A stretch of 64,000 nucleotides of DNA from Methylogaea oryzae (GCF_019669985.1 NZ_AP019782.1:2722001-2786000); one strand, 5' to 3'; counted from the first letter of the stretch, positions 1 through 9,723 are shown. Made by a program: numbers and translations. The notes: a model not told the origin generated them from the letters alone.

Positions 1-1800
1 ACGGCCCAACTGGGTCAAAACCGATTTGACCTCGTCGAACTCCGCCACCCGGCTGCGCACGTCCTGTTCGATTTGCTTGGCCTTGCTGCGGGAAATGGGC
101 GTCGGCAGGGTAATGGTCAGCCAGATATTGCCCTCGTCCAGTTTGGGCATGAACTCAGTGCCGATCCAATGCATGGACGCCAAAGCCAGCAGCAGCGCGC
201 TCACCGAGGCGACGAGCATTTTGCGCGGCTGGTCCAGCACCCAGGCCAGCGCACGGCCGTAGCGTTGCTCCATCCAATGCACCAGGGGATTGTGTTTTTC
301 CGCCAAGCGCGGCCCCAGCAAATAGCTGAGCAACACGGGGATCAAGGTCAACGTCACGATCAGCGAGCCCAGCAGGGCGAAACTGAGGGTGTAAGCCATG
401 GGGGAGAAAATCTTCGCCTCCACCCGCTGGAAAGTGAAGATGGGCAGAAACGCCGTGATGAGGATGGCCTTGGAGAACAGGATGGGGCGGCCCATGTCGG
501 CGGCGGTGAGCAGCATGGACTGACGGATATGGGGCAGGCTGGCGTTGTCGCGCAACTCCAGGGTAGTGCGCACCATGAGAGCCTCCACCAGCACCACGGC
601 GCTGTCCACGATCACGCCGAAATCGATGGCGCCCAGGGAGATAAGATTGGCGGAAATGTTCTGCGCGCTGATGAGGATAAAAGCGAACAGCAACGACAGC
701 GGAATCACCAGGGTAACGATCACCGCCGCCAGGGTGTGGCGCAGGAATACCACCAGGATCGCCAGAATCAGCACCGCGCCTTCGAGCATATTGTGCTCCA
801 CGGTGTGCACCGTATGCCGCACCAGATCGGTGCGATCGTAAATGGGCTTGATCTTCACGCCGGGGGGCAGGCCGTGGCTGTTCAATTCGTCGATTTTGCC
901 CTTGACGCCGTCCAGCACCTCCACGGCGTCCCGCCCTTTGACCAGCAGCACCACGCCTTCCACCACGTCGGCGTCGCCGTTGAAGCCGACGATGCCCAGC
1001 CGCGGCTGCGGGCCGACGGTGATGCGCGCGACGTCCTTCACCCGCACCGGCACGCCGTCGCGGCTATCCACCACGACGCCGCCGATTTCCTCGGCACTGG
1101 ACAAGGAGCCGATGCCGCGCACCACCAAAGCCTCGTCGCCGTCGTCGATATAGCCGCCGCCGGTATTGGCGTTATTGGCGGAAATCGCTTGGAACACCTG
1201 GTCGACGGTGAGCTTCAAATTGCGCAGCCGATCGGGAAACACCTCCACCAGGTACTGCTTGACCCCGCCGCCGAAAGACACCACGTCGGCCACGCCCTGC
1301 ACAGTGCGCAGGGCCGGTTCGATGGTCCAATCCTGCAAGGCGCGCTGCTCCAACAGCGGAGTATGCTTGGCCTCGATGACGTAGCGGTAGATTTCGCCGA
1401 CCCCGGTGGTCAGTGGCCCCAGCACCGGGCGCACGCTGGAGGGAATGTCCACGCGAGCCAAGCGCTCCAGCGCCTGCTGGCGGGAAAAATAATCCTCCGC
1501 GCTGTCGTCGAAAGTGAGCGTCACCACCGACAGGCCGAAAATGGACACGGAACGCATGTTGATCAAATGCGGCAGCCCGTTCATTTCCTTTTCGATGGGC
1601 AGCGTGACCAGTTTTTCCACTTCCTCGGGCGCTTGGCCGGGGAACTGGGTGACCACCTGGACAAAGACGTTCTGCACGTCGGGAAACGCCTGGATCGGCA
1701 GCTGCTCGAAAGAAAGCACGCCGAGCATGGCCAGCGCCAGGGTGGCGCCCATCACCAACGGGCGCTGTTGCAGGCAAAATACCAGTAGACGATAAATCAC
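1..1800 (-). CDS. czcA: Heavy-metal efflux RND transporter, CzcA/CusA type (partial, C-terminus cut by window)
   Basis: Inner-membrane proton-driven pump subunit of a tripartite metal exporter. The first 600 residues are visible; the reading frame runs off the left edge, so the C-terminal half is missing. The N-terminus carries the first membrane helix, followed by a porter-domain segment (AFPDV, then QFPGQAPEEVEKLVTLPIE) characteristic of the HME branch of RND pumps. Near residue 392 lies the DFGVIVDSAV element of transmembrane helix 4, where HME pumps carry proton-relay acidic residues. The start is a GTG three bases after the upstream czcB stop, so translation is probably coupled. The metal (Co/Zn/Cd, Cu/Ag or Ni) cannot be told from what is visible. 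Family call is firm; substrate is open. Confidence 0.93.
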   Translation of the reverse strand, partial: MIYRLLVFCLQQRPLVMGATLALAMLGVLSFEQLPIQAFPDVQNVFVQVVTQFPGQAPEEVEKLVTLPIEKEMNGLPHLINMRSVSIFGLSVVTLTFDDSAEDYFSRQQALERLARVDIPSSVRPVLGPLTTGVGEIYRYVIEAKHTPLLEQRALQDWTIEPALRTVQGVADVVSFGGGVKQYLVEVFPDRLRNLKLTVDQVFQAISANNANTGGGYIDDGDEALVVRGIGSLSSAEEIGGVVVDSRDGVPVRVKDVARITVGPQPRLGIVGFNGDADVVEGVVLLVKGRDAVEVLDGVKGKIDELNSHGLPPGVKIKPIYDRTDLVRHTVHTVEHNMLEGAVLILAILVVFLRHTLAAVIVTLVIPLSLLFAFILISAQNISANLISLGAIDFGVIVDSAVVLVEALMVRTTLELRDNASLPHIRQSMLLTAADMGRPILFSKAILITAFLPIFTFQRVEAKIFSPMAYTLSFALLGSLIVTLTLIPVLLSYLLGPRLAEKHNPLVHWMEQRYGRALAWVLDQPRKMLVASVSALLLALASMHWIGTEFMPKLDEGNIWLTITLPTPISRSKAKQIEQDVRSRVAEFDEVKSVLTQLGR

Positions 1801-1803
1801 GGG

Positions 1804-2943
1804 CTAAGATCCTGCCGCTTCCTGCGCATTGGCTTCCTCGGCGCGCAACAGCAACGCGCCCTCCGTCACCAGGCGCTCGCCGGCTTGCAGGCCCTGCTCG
1901 ACCACGCCCATGTCCTTCAAGCGCAAGCCGATCTTGATGTCGCGCCGTTGAAAGCGGCCGCCGCCGAGCGCGACGAACACGGAGTCCGAATCCCCTTCGG
2001 TGAACACCGCGGTCAAGGGAATCACCACCGCCCGCTCCTCCGGCGAGCCATGCACGTCGACGGTGGCGTACATGCCCGGCAACAAACGCCTGTCGGGATT
2101 GGGCAACACGCAACGGATGCGCACGGTGCGGGTGGCCTCGTCCACCACCTGGTCGATATGCCCCACGGTGGCGACGAAAACCTCGCCGGGATAAGCGGGC
2201 ACGCTCACCCTCGCCTCTCGGCCGACGTGGATCAGCCCCAGGTCTTTTTCATACACGTTGGCCAGCACCCACAGCTGGCTGATGTCCGACACCACGAACA
2301 GGGGCGAGGCCAGGTCGGGCCTGACTTCCATCCCCGGATTGACGTTGCGCTCGGTGATAAGGCCGGCCAGGGGCGAGCGCAACGAAAACCGGTTATCCAC
2401 TTGCCCGTTGGCTACGCCCAAATTGGCCAAACGCATGCGGGTGCGCTGCACTTCGGCTTGGGAACGGGCGAAGTTGTCCTGGGCCTGCTCGAAATCCTTG
2501 CGCGGCGCGACTTGCCCTTCGTACAACTCCTTGCTGCGCCGGTAAGCCCGCTCCATCATGCGCAGATCGGCCAAGGCGTCCGCATAGTCGGTTTGCGCCT
2601 GGCCGAGTTCGGGACTGTCCAGCTCGATGAGCGGCTGTCCCGCCGATACCGACGCGCCCAACGACGGCAAGGACGACACCACGCGGCCGGCGATGGGCGA
2701 AGTGACATGCACCGTACGGGTATCGTCATAGGTCAGTTTGCCCGCCACCGGCTCCATCAACGGCCTGGGGGACAGCTCCAACACCCGTTCCTTGATATAG
2801 GCCAGCTTGTGCGATCCGGCCGGCAACACGACCTGGCCATCGATGACCTTCGCCTTGCCCTCTTGCGCGACGTTGCCGCCGTCGGAGTGGCAAGCGGCGA
2901 GCCCTAGCAGCGCCGCAACGGCCAACACCGCAATTCGCGTCAT
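1804..2943 (-). CDS. czcB: RND efflux periplasmic adaptor (membrane fusion) subunit, CzcB type
   Basis: 379-residue HlyD/CusB-family adaptor that links the inner-membrane pump to the outer-membrane channel. The N-terminus (MTRIAVLAVAALLGLAACHS) is a lipoprotein signal with a lipobox LAAC, so the mature protein is probably lipid-anchored. A barrel-sandwich (lipoyl-like) half follows around residues 75-115 (VTSPIAGRVVSSLPSLGASV), then a coiled-coil hairpin (about 118-185) and the second lipoyl half (LRSPLAGLITERNVNPGMEV). The C-terminal third is the beta-barrel and membrane-proximal domain. It lies between the outer-membrane channel gene and czcA in one minus-strand operon, three bases upstream of czcA. 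Confidence 0.93.
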   Translation of the reverse strand: MTRIAVLAVAALLGLAACHSDGGNVAQEGKAKVIDGQVVLPAGSHKLAYIKERVLELSPRPLMEPVAGKLTYDDTRTVHVTSPIAGRVVSSLPSLGASVSAGQPLIELDSPELGQAQTDYADALADLRMMERAYRRSKELYEGQVAPRKDFEQAQDNFARSQAEVQRTRMRLANLGVANGQVDNRFSLRSPLAGLITERNVNPGMEVRPDLASPLFVVSDISQLWVLANVYEKDLGLIHVGREARVSVPAYPGEVFVATVGHIDQVVDEATRTVRIRCVLPNPDRRLLPGMYATVDVHGSPEERAVVIPLTAVFTEGDSDSVFVALGGGRFQRRDIKIGLRLKDMGVVEQGLQAGERLVTEGALLLRAEEANAQEAAGS

Positions 2944-2970
2944 GGCCGCACCTCGTCGCCCCGCCGGCGA

Positions 2971-4314
2971 TCAACGTCGATTTTCATGGGAATATCCCTC
3001 GTCCGGAGTCAACTCGCCGTTGGGCTCTATCCCCAACGACTTGGCCAAATCGTAGTAAGCGTTGATGCGATTGATCGCCGCCGCGTCGTAATCCAGCATC
3101 GCCGCCTTGTAACTGCGTTGCGCGTCGATGAACTCCAGCACGCCGGAAGCGCCTTTCCGGTACGCCAACTCGGCCCGGTCGCGCACTTTGCGGGCGTGAT
3201 CGAGCAATTCGCTTTCAAAGCGCTGCACGACTTTGTCGGCGCTTTTCCATGCCGCCAACGCCCCGACCACGTCGTTGCGAACGGCCAGCTCCGTCGCTTC
3301 CGCGGCCAAGCGCGTTTTGTTGTGGTTGACCGCCGCTTGGCCGATTTCGCCCTGATGCTGATAAAACAACGGCACGGGCACGCTGACGCCGACAAAGGAA
3401 CTGTTGAGGTTGGTGTTGCCCGGATCGTGGGTATAGCCACCGGTGACGGTGACGTCGGGGTAATTGAGCCGGCGGGCGAGCTCCAGCTCCTTGTCAGCCT
3501 GGTCGGCGCGCTGCCTGTCGGCTCGCAGGTCGGGCCGCAAGGACAGCGCTTTGTCGATCAGCGACTCGCGGGCGGAATTCTGGCCGATGTCCTTGAGCTG
3601 CGGCCATTGCTCCCTGGCTTCGAACTGCATGCTTTTGTCGGGCCAGTTCAAGGTGACCGCCAGATTGGCTTGCGCTTGCTCCACCGCCGCCTCGGCATTG
3701 TCCAAGTCCGATTGGGCTTTCAACGCTTCCATGTCGATACGCAAAAACTCCGCCTCGGCAATATCGCCGGCTTGCAGGCGCAAGCGGTTACTGCGCACGG
3801 CTTCTTGGTAATGGCTGACGAGTTCTCGTGCCAAGCGGCGCTGCTTCTGCGCCAGCAACAACCCGTAATAAGCATCGCGGACCATGTTGCTGAATACCCG
3901 CACGGCGTTGCGAAAATCGCTTTCCGCCGCCTGGGAGCCGATGGCGCTGCTCTCCATGCGGAGACCGCGTTTGCCGGCCGTTTCAATCAGCTGGGAAAAA
4001 GAATAAGTCTGCCCTGGGCCGCACTCGTACCCCGGGGTTTGCCGGCATCCCAGGGCGGAGGAGTTGTAACCGGCCTTGCCGGTGAGCCCCATGACCTGCA
4101 CGCCGATCGTGGGATTGGGAATCGCGGCGGCGATGATTTCCTGGGCCTGGGCGTCTTCGATGTTGTAGCGCGCCGCGATCAGGTCCAAATTGCGCTGGTA
4201 AAACAACGCCAGCGCCTCGTCTTCCGAAATCGTCGCCGCAGTATCCGCCGCCGCGGACAACGACGGAAGCAGCAGAACGGCCAGGACGATCCATCCACGA
4301 AAAATGCGTTTCAT
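2971..4314 (-). CDS. czcC: Outer-membrane efflux channel, TolC family (CzcC type)
   Basis: 447-residue outer-membrane factor that completes the tripartite metal pump. The chosen ATG gives a clean Sec signal peptide (MKRIFRGWIVLAVLLLPSLSAAADT). The open frame continues 42 codons upstream without signal-peptide character; an ATG four codons further upstream (MFRPP) is an alternative. The mature protein shows the duplicated TolC pattern of long amphipathic helices (ALFYQRNLDLIAARYNIEDA and LSLRPDLRADRQRADQADKE) and ends with the typical LDAQRSY/Y-D-A motif before the last helix. First gene of the operon; czcB starts 28 bases downstream. Confidence 0.9.
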   Translation of the reverse strand: MKRIFRGWIVLAVLLLPSLSAAADTAATISEDEALALFYQRNLDLIAARYNIEDAQAQEIIAAAIPNPTIGVQVMGLTGKAGYNSSALGCRQTPGYECGPGQTYSFSQLIETAGKRGLRMESSAIGSQAAESDFRNAVRVFSNMVRDAYYGLLLAQKQRRLARELVSHYQEAVRSNRLRLQAGDIAEAEFLRIDMEALKAQSDLDNAEAAVEQAQANLAVTLNWPDKSMQFEAREQWPQLKDIGQNSARESLIDKALSLRPDLRADRQRADQADKELELARRLNYPDVTVTGGYTHDPGNTNLNSSFVGVSVPVPLFYQHQGEIGQAAVNHNKTRLAAEATELAVRNDVVGALAAWKSADKVVQRFESELLDHARKVRDRAELAYRKGASGVLEFIDAQRSYKAAMLDYDAAAINRINAYYDLAKSLGIEPNGELTPDEGYSHENRR

Positions 4315-4624
4315 CGGCGGTCTAAACATGTTGGCATGTGAACGGGCAAAGCGGCCTAGGCATGTTTCCATTGCGCATTCAGCGGTATTGGATCGATACC
4401 ATGGTAGCAGATTTGGTGCGTGGCAGACGCATATCGCCAAGAAGCGAAGTGGAGCGAAGGGAAAGCGCGGCGGCGCCGACCAAGCCGGAGCCGAAAGCGG
4501 GCTTAGTCTATGACGGTATTGTTACGGGCTTATTACGGAAAAACGACCATCGGCGCGGGGAACGCCGAAAACGAGAACCACGTCCGGCAAGCCCCAGACC
4601 GCGGGGCGAGCGGCACGCGCCCCC
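4315..4624. other. Intergenic region between czcC start and ntrC stop
   Basis: 310 bases without a convincing gene. It must hold the promoter of the metal-efflux operon (minus strand). A perfect 10-bp palindrome TACCATGGTA (4397-4406) within a larger dyad (GGTAT at 4384, ATACC ending 4400) could be an operator. Downstream of ntrC, weak GC-rich dyads (for example GCCCC/GGGGC at 4591-4607) may terminate ntrC transcription, but no clear U-run follows. Small ORFs here have no start signals and look spurious. Confidence 0.4.
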
Positions 4625-6040
4625 CTATTCGGGGAGGTTCAATTCCTTGATTTTACGGGTGAGGGTATTGCGCCCGTAACCCAACAGCTTCGCCGCGTCC
4701 TGGCGGCGGCCATGGGTGTATTCCAAGGCGGTTTCGATGAGCAGGCTTTCCGCCGTGTCGATGGCGTCCTTGGCGATATTGATTTGGCCGGTGCGCAAAC
4801 GCGCCTCGGCCCAGCCGCGCAGTTGATCGGTCCAATCGCCGTCGCCGCCGCCGGCCGTTGCGGTTTTGGGCTGCAACAGCTCCGGCGGCAAGTCGTCCAG
4901 ATAGACTTCCTGACCGGTGGTCATCACCGTCAACCAGCGGCAGGTGTTCTCCAACTGGCGCACGTTGCCGGGCCAGTCCTGCTTGGACAGATATTCCATC
5001 ACCTCCGGACGCAGCACTTTCGGCTCCACGTCCAATTCGGCGCCGGCCTCCTTGAGGAAATGCTTGAGCAGCAGCGGAATATCCTGGCGCCGCTCGCGCA
5101 GGGCCGGAATGTGAATGCGGATGACGTTGAGGCGATGGAACAGGTCCTCGCGAAAACGCCCTTGCGCCACCAAGCCTTCCAGGTTCTGGTGGGTGGCAGC
5201 GATGATGCGCACGTCCACCTTTACCGGCGCGTGGGCGCCCACCGGGTAGAACTCCCCTTCCGCCAGCACGCGCAGCAAGCGGGTTTGCAGCTCGGCCGGC
5301 ATGTCGCCGATTTCGTCCAGGAACAGCGTGCCGCCGTCGGCCTGCTCGAAACGCCCCATCCTGCGCCCCTGCGCCCCGGTGAAAGCGCCGCGCTCGTGGC
5401 CGAACAGTTCCGACTCCAGCAAGTCGCGGGGGATGGCGGCCATGTTGAGAGCCAGGAACGGCTTGGCCGAGCGCGGGCTGTGCCGGTGCAGGGCGTGGGC
5501 CACCAGTTCCTTGCCGGTGCCCGATTCGCCGTTGATGAGCACGGTGATGTTGGAACGGGCCAGCCGGCCGATGGCGCGGAACACCTCCTGCATGGCCGGC
5601 GCCTCGCCGATGATTTCCGGCGTCTTTTCCGCTGTCAATCGCTGGCTTTCCTGGTCCAAATCCTGCCGCTGAGCGTGGGCGCAAGCGCGATCCACCAGGG
5701 CCACCGCCTCGTCGATGTCGAACGGCTTGGGCAGGTACTCGAACGCCCCGCCGTGGAACGCCGACACGGCGCTTTCCAAATCGGAGTGAGCGGTCATGAC
5801 GATCACCGGCAACTGCGGATACTGCGCTTGCAGCCTCCGCAGCAACTCGATGCCGTCCATGCCCGGCATGCGGATGTCGGTGACGATCACGTCGGGACCG
5901 TTCTCCGCCACCTGCTGCAGCAACCCGCTGGCGTTGGCGAAACAAGACACCTCGTAACCGGCCTTCTGCAACGACTTTTCCAGCACCCAGCGAATCGACT
6001 TGTCGTCGTCGATCACCCACACCCGGCCGACGCTATTCAT
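4625..6040 (-). CDS. ntrC: Nitrogen regulation response regulator NtrC (sigma-54 activator)
   Basis: 471-residue two-component activator of nitrogen-limited transcription. Receiver domain 1-120 with acidic pair at 11-13, phospho-acceptor Asp55 (VTDIRMP) and Lys105. AAA+ sigma-54 interaction domain follows, with Walker A GESGTGKE (171-178), the sigma-54-contacting GAFTGA loop (218-223) and Walker B LFLDEIGD (239-246). The C-terminus has the Fis-type helix-turn-helix (RQDAAKLLGYGRNTLTRKIK). ntrB lies just upstream and overlaps this start by 8 bases, so the pair is co-translated. The likely targets in the window are the NtrC sites upstream of ntrB and of glnA. Confidence 0.97.
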   Translation of the reverse strand: MNSVGRVWVIDDDKSIRWVLEKSLQKAGYEVSCFANASGLLQQVAENGPDVIVTDIRMPGMDGIELLRRLQAQYPQLPVIVMTAHSDLESAVSAFHGGAFEYLPKPFDIDEAVALVDRACAHAQRQDLDQESQRLTAEKTPEIIGEAPAMQEVFRAIGRLARSNITVLINGESGTGKELVAHALHRHSPRSAKPFLALNMAAIPRDLLESELFGHERGAFTGAQGRRMGRFEQADGGTLFLDEIGDMPAELQTRLLRVLAEGEFYPVGAHAPVKVDVRIIAATHQNLEGLVAQGRFREDLFHRLNVIRIHIPALRERRQDIPLLLKHFLKEAGAELDVEPKVLRPEVMEYLSKQDWPGNVRQLENTCRWLTVMTTGQEVYLDDLPPELLQPKTATAGGGDGDWTDQLRGWAEARLRTGQINIAKDAIDTAESLLIETALEYTHGRRQDAAKLLGYGRNTLTRKIKELNLPE

Positions 6041-7097
6041 GTTCGCTCTCCAAAGGCAAAAATACCGAAAACACCGTCCGGCCCGGCTCGCTGCTGCACT
6101 CCACCAAGCCGCCGTGGCGGTTGATGAGGGACTGGGCAATGGACAATCCCAACCCCGTCCCTTCGGCGCGCCCGGTCACCATGGGGTAGAACACCTGATT
6201 CAACAATTCCGGCGGAATCCCCGGCCCGTCGTCGATCACGTCCACTTTCACCGCCAACCGGTTGCGCTGGTGGCCGATGGTCACCTGGCGGTGGATGCGA
6301 CTGCGCAGCGTGATGTGGCCCCGTTCGCCCACCGCCTGGGCGGCGTTGCGCACGATGTTGAGAATGGCCTGGATCAGCTGGTCGGCGTCGCCGTACAAAT
6401 CCGGGATACTGGGATCGTAATCGCGCTGGATCACCACGCCGGAAGGCGCCTCCACCTGCACCAACTGCCGTACCCGCTCCAGCACCTTGTGGATGTTCAG
6501 CGGGCTCTTGCGCGGCGGCTTGTTCGGCCCCAGCATGCGATCCACCAGGGACTGCAAGCGGTCCGACTCCTCCATGATGATACGGGTGTATTCCTTCAGC
6601 TCCGCATCGTGCAACTCCCGTTCCAGCAACTGCGCCGCCCCGCGCAAGCCGCCCAGGGGATTCTTCACCTCGTGGGCCAGCCCGCGCAGCACCATGCGCG
6701 CCGCGTTCTGCTGGGCCAGCAATTGCTCCTCCATGGAAATCCGCAACTGGCGATCCACCTGCTGCACGTAGAGCAACACGCCGTCGGCCCGATCGTGGTC
6801 GAAAAACGGCACGATGGTCAGGTTGACCGTCACGGCCGGCTTGGGACGGCGCAACTCCACGTTGTGCTGGGTAATGGACGCACCGCTTTGCAGCGCGCCG
6901 CCCATGTCCCGCTCCACCGCCCCGTCACTGAACAATTCGTGCACGTGTAGACCGAGCAACTGGCGGGAACTGAGGGCGAACAGCATTTCCCCGGCGATAT
7001 TGGTGTAGCGCAGCTTGTGGTCCAAGCCGAACAACAGCACGGCGTCGGCCAAATGGTCGAGGATGCGTTGGTGAAGTGTGGCGGGAATGGATTGCAT
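6033..7097 (-). CDS. ntrB: Nitrogen regulation sensor histidine kinase NtrB
   Basis: 354-residue cytosolic kinase/phosphatase that controls NtrC in response to PII. The N-terminal PAS domain covers about 10-115, the dimerisation/phosphotransfer helix carries His142 (GLAHEVKNPLGG), and the C-terminal HATPase has N, G1 and G2 boxes (NIVRNAAQA, DDGPGIPPE, GTGLGLSIAQSL). No membrane helix, as expected for NtrB. The ATG chosen (MQSIPATLHQ) removes a 28-residue low-complexity extension that is unlikely to be translated. Its stop overlaps the ntrC start. Confidence 0.96.
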   Translation of the reverse strand: MQSIPATLHQRILDHLADAVLLFGLDHKLRYTNIAGEMLFALSSRQLLGLHVHELFSDGAVERDMGGALQSGASITQHNVELRRPKPAVTVNLTIVPFFDHDRADGVLLYVQQVDRQLRISMEEQLLAQQNAARMVLRGLAHEVKNPLGGLRGAAQLLERELHDAELKEYTRIIMEESDRLQSLVDRMLGPNKPPRKSPLNIHKVLERVRQLVQVEAPSGVVIQRDYDPSIPDLYGDADQLIQAILNIVRNAAQAVGERGHITLRSRIHRQVTIGHQRNRLAVKVDVIDDGPGIPPELLNQVFYPMVTGRAEGTGLGLSIAQSLINRHGGLVECSSEPGRTVFSVFLPLESEHE

Positions 7098-7443
7098 ATG
7101 AACCGCTGAGCAATTTACGGGCCAGCAACGCAACAGCAGCGCCGGCCTTAATCGGCAGGGTGCGCTAGGCATCGAAGCCACGCCGGACGCACCATTTTAG
7201 TGCATCTTAGCAAAAGGATGGATTGGGATGGGGCGGAGGATTTGTAGTCCTGAACCTACGCCCCATGTCAGCCTCGGACGACAGACAAGCATAGGCGTTG
7301 CTGGTAGCGTTCCTGGCGAAAACCCGACGTGGGATTTGCAACGGAATAACGACAAGCAAAACCCACTGTTTCGTTGCTGGGCAAGCGCCGTGCGACATCG
7401 ATGCGCCTCCCTCAATATTATCCCTCAAGCTTGGAGAGCATCC
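7098..7443. other. Divergent intergenic region between ntrB and the patatin gene
   Basis: 346 bases carrying the control region of ntrBC (minus) and presumably the promoter of the patatin-like gene (plus). Besides the NtrC-like site at 7189-7203, there is a hairpin with 8-bp perfect arms ATGGGGCG/CGCCCCAT (7228-7235 and 7259-7266). It resembles a dispersed palindromic repeat rather than a terminator, since no T-run follows. No gene is seen. Confidence 0.5.
7189..7203 (-). promoter_or_regulatory. NtrC binding site upstream of ntrB
   Basis: On the minus strand the site reads TGCACTAAAATGGTGC, matching the NtrC dyad GCAC-N7-GTGC. It lies about 92 bases upstream of the ntrB start. The enterobacterial glnL (ntrB) promoter carries an NtrC operator of the same form, through which NtrC limits its own synthesis. 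Autoregulation here is inferred from that precedent. Confidence 0.8.
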
Positions 7444-9723
7444 ATGGACTGCACAAAATCCTGCATCCCCTGCATCGGCAAGGTGGCCGCAACCATCGCC
7501 GCCATACTCATTTTCCTTTATTTATTCCCTATCGTTACCCAATATTTATTTTACCTGCGCGTCCCCCTGCTGTCGGCCGCCATACTGCTGTTTCTCCCAG
7601 CGATCAGCTTATATTTACTACCCAACTTTCTCGCCAACCTGTTCGTCCTGAACAGCAAGCTGCAATTGGCCAGCGTCATTGTAATGGCCATGTTGGCCAG
7701 CCTGGCCGTCGTCACCATGGGCGACGTAATTATCGCCAATGCACCAGCCCGCTTCGGTATTCCAAAACCGTTTGCCTTATGGCCGGCGACGCAACCCTGG
7801 ACCGCCATTTTCTCGGCCGTCGCCTCCATTTTTATCGCGTTGCCGGTCTGCTGGTGCGCCTTCAAATATTCCGAAGCCGAAATCGGCGTGAACAAAAGGA
7901 ATAGCGGAACCATATACGGCGGCGCGGGAGCCTTGACGCTGCTCGCCATCGTGTTGTTTACTCCGGAAAACCCATTCGGCGACTTTCTAAAGGCAGCGCT
8001 GGTTTATATTTTCAAATCGCTCTTGATCGCTCCCGATCATGGCTACCTCGCCGACAATCAGTTGGCCCACGGCCACTTGGTCGCCGCATCGCTTTTGATC
8101 GTCGCTGCGATACTTTATATTTCGGCGCTCATCGCGTTCCGCCCCAATGACCAACCGAAGCAAAAACAAGCCCCGGCGCTGTTTTATTTGCTCGAACTGA
8201 TCCTGGTGTGGTCTTCCGTTTTCAGCGTGCTGACGTTTTCCCTGGACTATCTTCGCGTCCCCGTACTGATACTATTCGCGGCGTTTTCCGCGTTCGTTTA
8301 CTGGCGATGCCGCGTCGACCACTTTTATCAACTCAGGGAAACCGCCGCCGCACCGGGCGACATCGATTCCCTGCGGGCGGTCGCCGCCCGGCTGGAGCAC
8401 TCCCAACCGGGCAAGAACCGAAAAACACTGGTGGTGGTTTGCGCCAGCGGCGGAGGCATCCAAGCCGCCGGATGGACGGCCAGGGTGTTGACCGGCTTGC
8501 AGCAAAAGCTGGGCGAGGACTTTATCCGCGCCGTCGGCCTGATCAGCTCCGTCTCCGGTGGCTCGGTCGGCAGCATGTACGCTCTCGACCGGTTTAAGAA
8601 CGGCTGCGCCGATCCCGATCAATTCCAGCAAATCTTCGATGCCGCCACCGAAGACAGCCTGGGAGCGACCGGTTGGGGCTTGGCCTATCCCGACTTTTGG
8701 CGTTTTGTCGGTCTGCCGTTCTTACGGACCAATCCCAGGGATCGCGGCGCGGCCATCAACCTGCGCTGGAAATCGGCCCTGCAAAATAGTCGAGATACCT
8801 TGCGCGGCTGGAGCGGAAGAGTCATGGACGGCGAGCTGCCGATTCCGGTATTCAACGCGACGATCGTCGAAAACGGCTACGCCTATCGACTGAGCCCGGT
8901 CGATCTGCATCCCACATCGCCGTCCCTGGTGGATTTCACGGCGACATTTCCAAGCTACGACGTCGACGTCAGCACGGCGGCATTGCTGTCGGCGACTTTC
9001 CCTTATGTAACGCCCATCACACGCAACAGCAATCCGACCTGTTCCAGCAGCCTTGAGGTTTTCCACCTCGCCGATGGCGGATATTTCGACAATTTCGGCG
9101 TCGTCAGTGCGGTGGATTGGCTGGATTATCTACTGGATGAACAGCGCAACCGAAGGTATCCGGCAAACCACCAAATCCATCGCGTCATTTTCATTACCGT
9201 CAACGCGTTTCCAAAGACAGATACCCCTTTGCCCACCGAAGCCGACGCCAAACCGGCCGGATGGATTATGGCGGTATTCGGCCCGCTATTCGCCATCGCC
9301 AATGTTCGCGACGCGACCCAGGCGCAAAGAAATACCGAAAGCATCGACCAATTGGTTAAAAAATGGGGCGGCGTCGGTATCGACATCAAACCGCACGAAA
9401 TCACCTTCCCCAAAACGCCATTCTTCAGTATCCCTTGGCCGGAGTTCGACTGGGTCAAAGCAGCGCTGCAATGGCCGGACGGCCAGGGGACCACGCAAAT
9501 CAATACTTGGAATAAATACTATGTTCTGGCGCGCCATTATGCCGCGGCAAAATTCGCCGGCATGCGCGCCAAAGTGTTGAAAGACAAACCTTACAACCCG
9601 CCGTTGTCCTGGAAACTCACCAAGGAGCAAAAGGCCGCCATCGAGGCCGGCTGGAACCACGCCGAAACCCAGCGGGCGGTACGGGCCATCGGAAAGGATT
9701 TTGGCGAACACCCCGTCGTTTAG
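7444..9723 (+). CDS. Membrane-anchored patatin-like phospholipase
   Basis: 759-residue protein with an N-terminal multi-pass membrane half and a C-terminal patatin-like serine hydrolase. Hydrophobic segments lie at about 13-37, 40-60, 75-97, 120-140, 158-173, 212-232 and 245-285. The catalytic domain starts near 325: oxyanion-hole glycine run ASGGGIQ (334-340), nucleophile elbow GGSVG with Ser374, and DGG motif with catalytic Asp544 (HLADGGYFDNFG). Such Ser-Asp dyad enzymes cleave acyl esters of membrane lipids. The start is set by a GGAGAG ribosome site 8 bases before ATG 7444; an upstream in-frame extension reads through the palindromic intergenic DNA and is rejected. It stands alone between ntrBC and glnA, transcribed toward glnA. 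Substrate unknown. Confidence 0.85.
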   Translation: MDCTKSCIPCIGKVAATIAAILIFLYLFPIVTQYLFYLRVPLLSAAILLFLPAISLYLLPNFLANLFVLNSKLQLASVIVMAMLASLAVVTMGDVIIANAPARFGIPKPFALWPATQPWTAIFSAVASIFIALPVCWCAFKYSEAEIGVNKRNSGTIYGGAGALTLLAIVLFTPENPFGDFLKAALVYIFKSLLIAPDHGYLADNQLAHGHLVAASLLIVAAILYISALIAFRPNDQPKQKQAPALFYLLELILVWSSVFSVLTFSLDYLRVPVLILFAAFSAFVYWRCRVDHFYQLRETAAAPGDIDSLRAVAARLEHSQPGKNRKTLVVVCASGGGIQAAGWTARVLTGLQQKLGEDFIRAVGLISSVSGGSVGSMYALDRFKNGCADPDQFQQIFDAATEDSLGATGWGLAYPDFWRFVGLPFLRTNPRDRGAAINLRWKSALQNSRDTLRGWSGRVMDGELPIPVFNATIVENGYAYRLSPVDLHPTSPSLVDFTATFPSYDVDVSTAALLSATFPYVTPITRNSNPTCSSSLEVFHLADGGYFDNFGVVSAVDWLDYLLDEQRNRRYPANHQIHRVIFITVNAFPKTDTPLPTEADAKPAGWIMAVFGPLFAIANVRDATQAQRNTESIDQLVKKWGGVGIDIKPHEITFPKTPFFSIPWPEFDWVKAALQWPDGQGTTQINTWNKYYVLARHYAAAKFAGMRAKVLKDKPYNPPLSWKLTKEQKAAIEAGWNHAETQRAVRAIGKDFGEHPVV

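Noticed and set aside
73-1788. Long plus-strand open frame opposite czcA
   Set aside because: It is the antisense shadow of the efflux pump gene; the translation is His/Gln/Ala-rich low complexity typical of GC-rich shadow frames.
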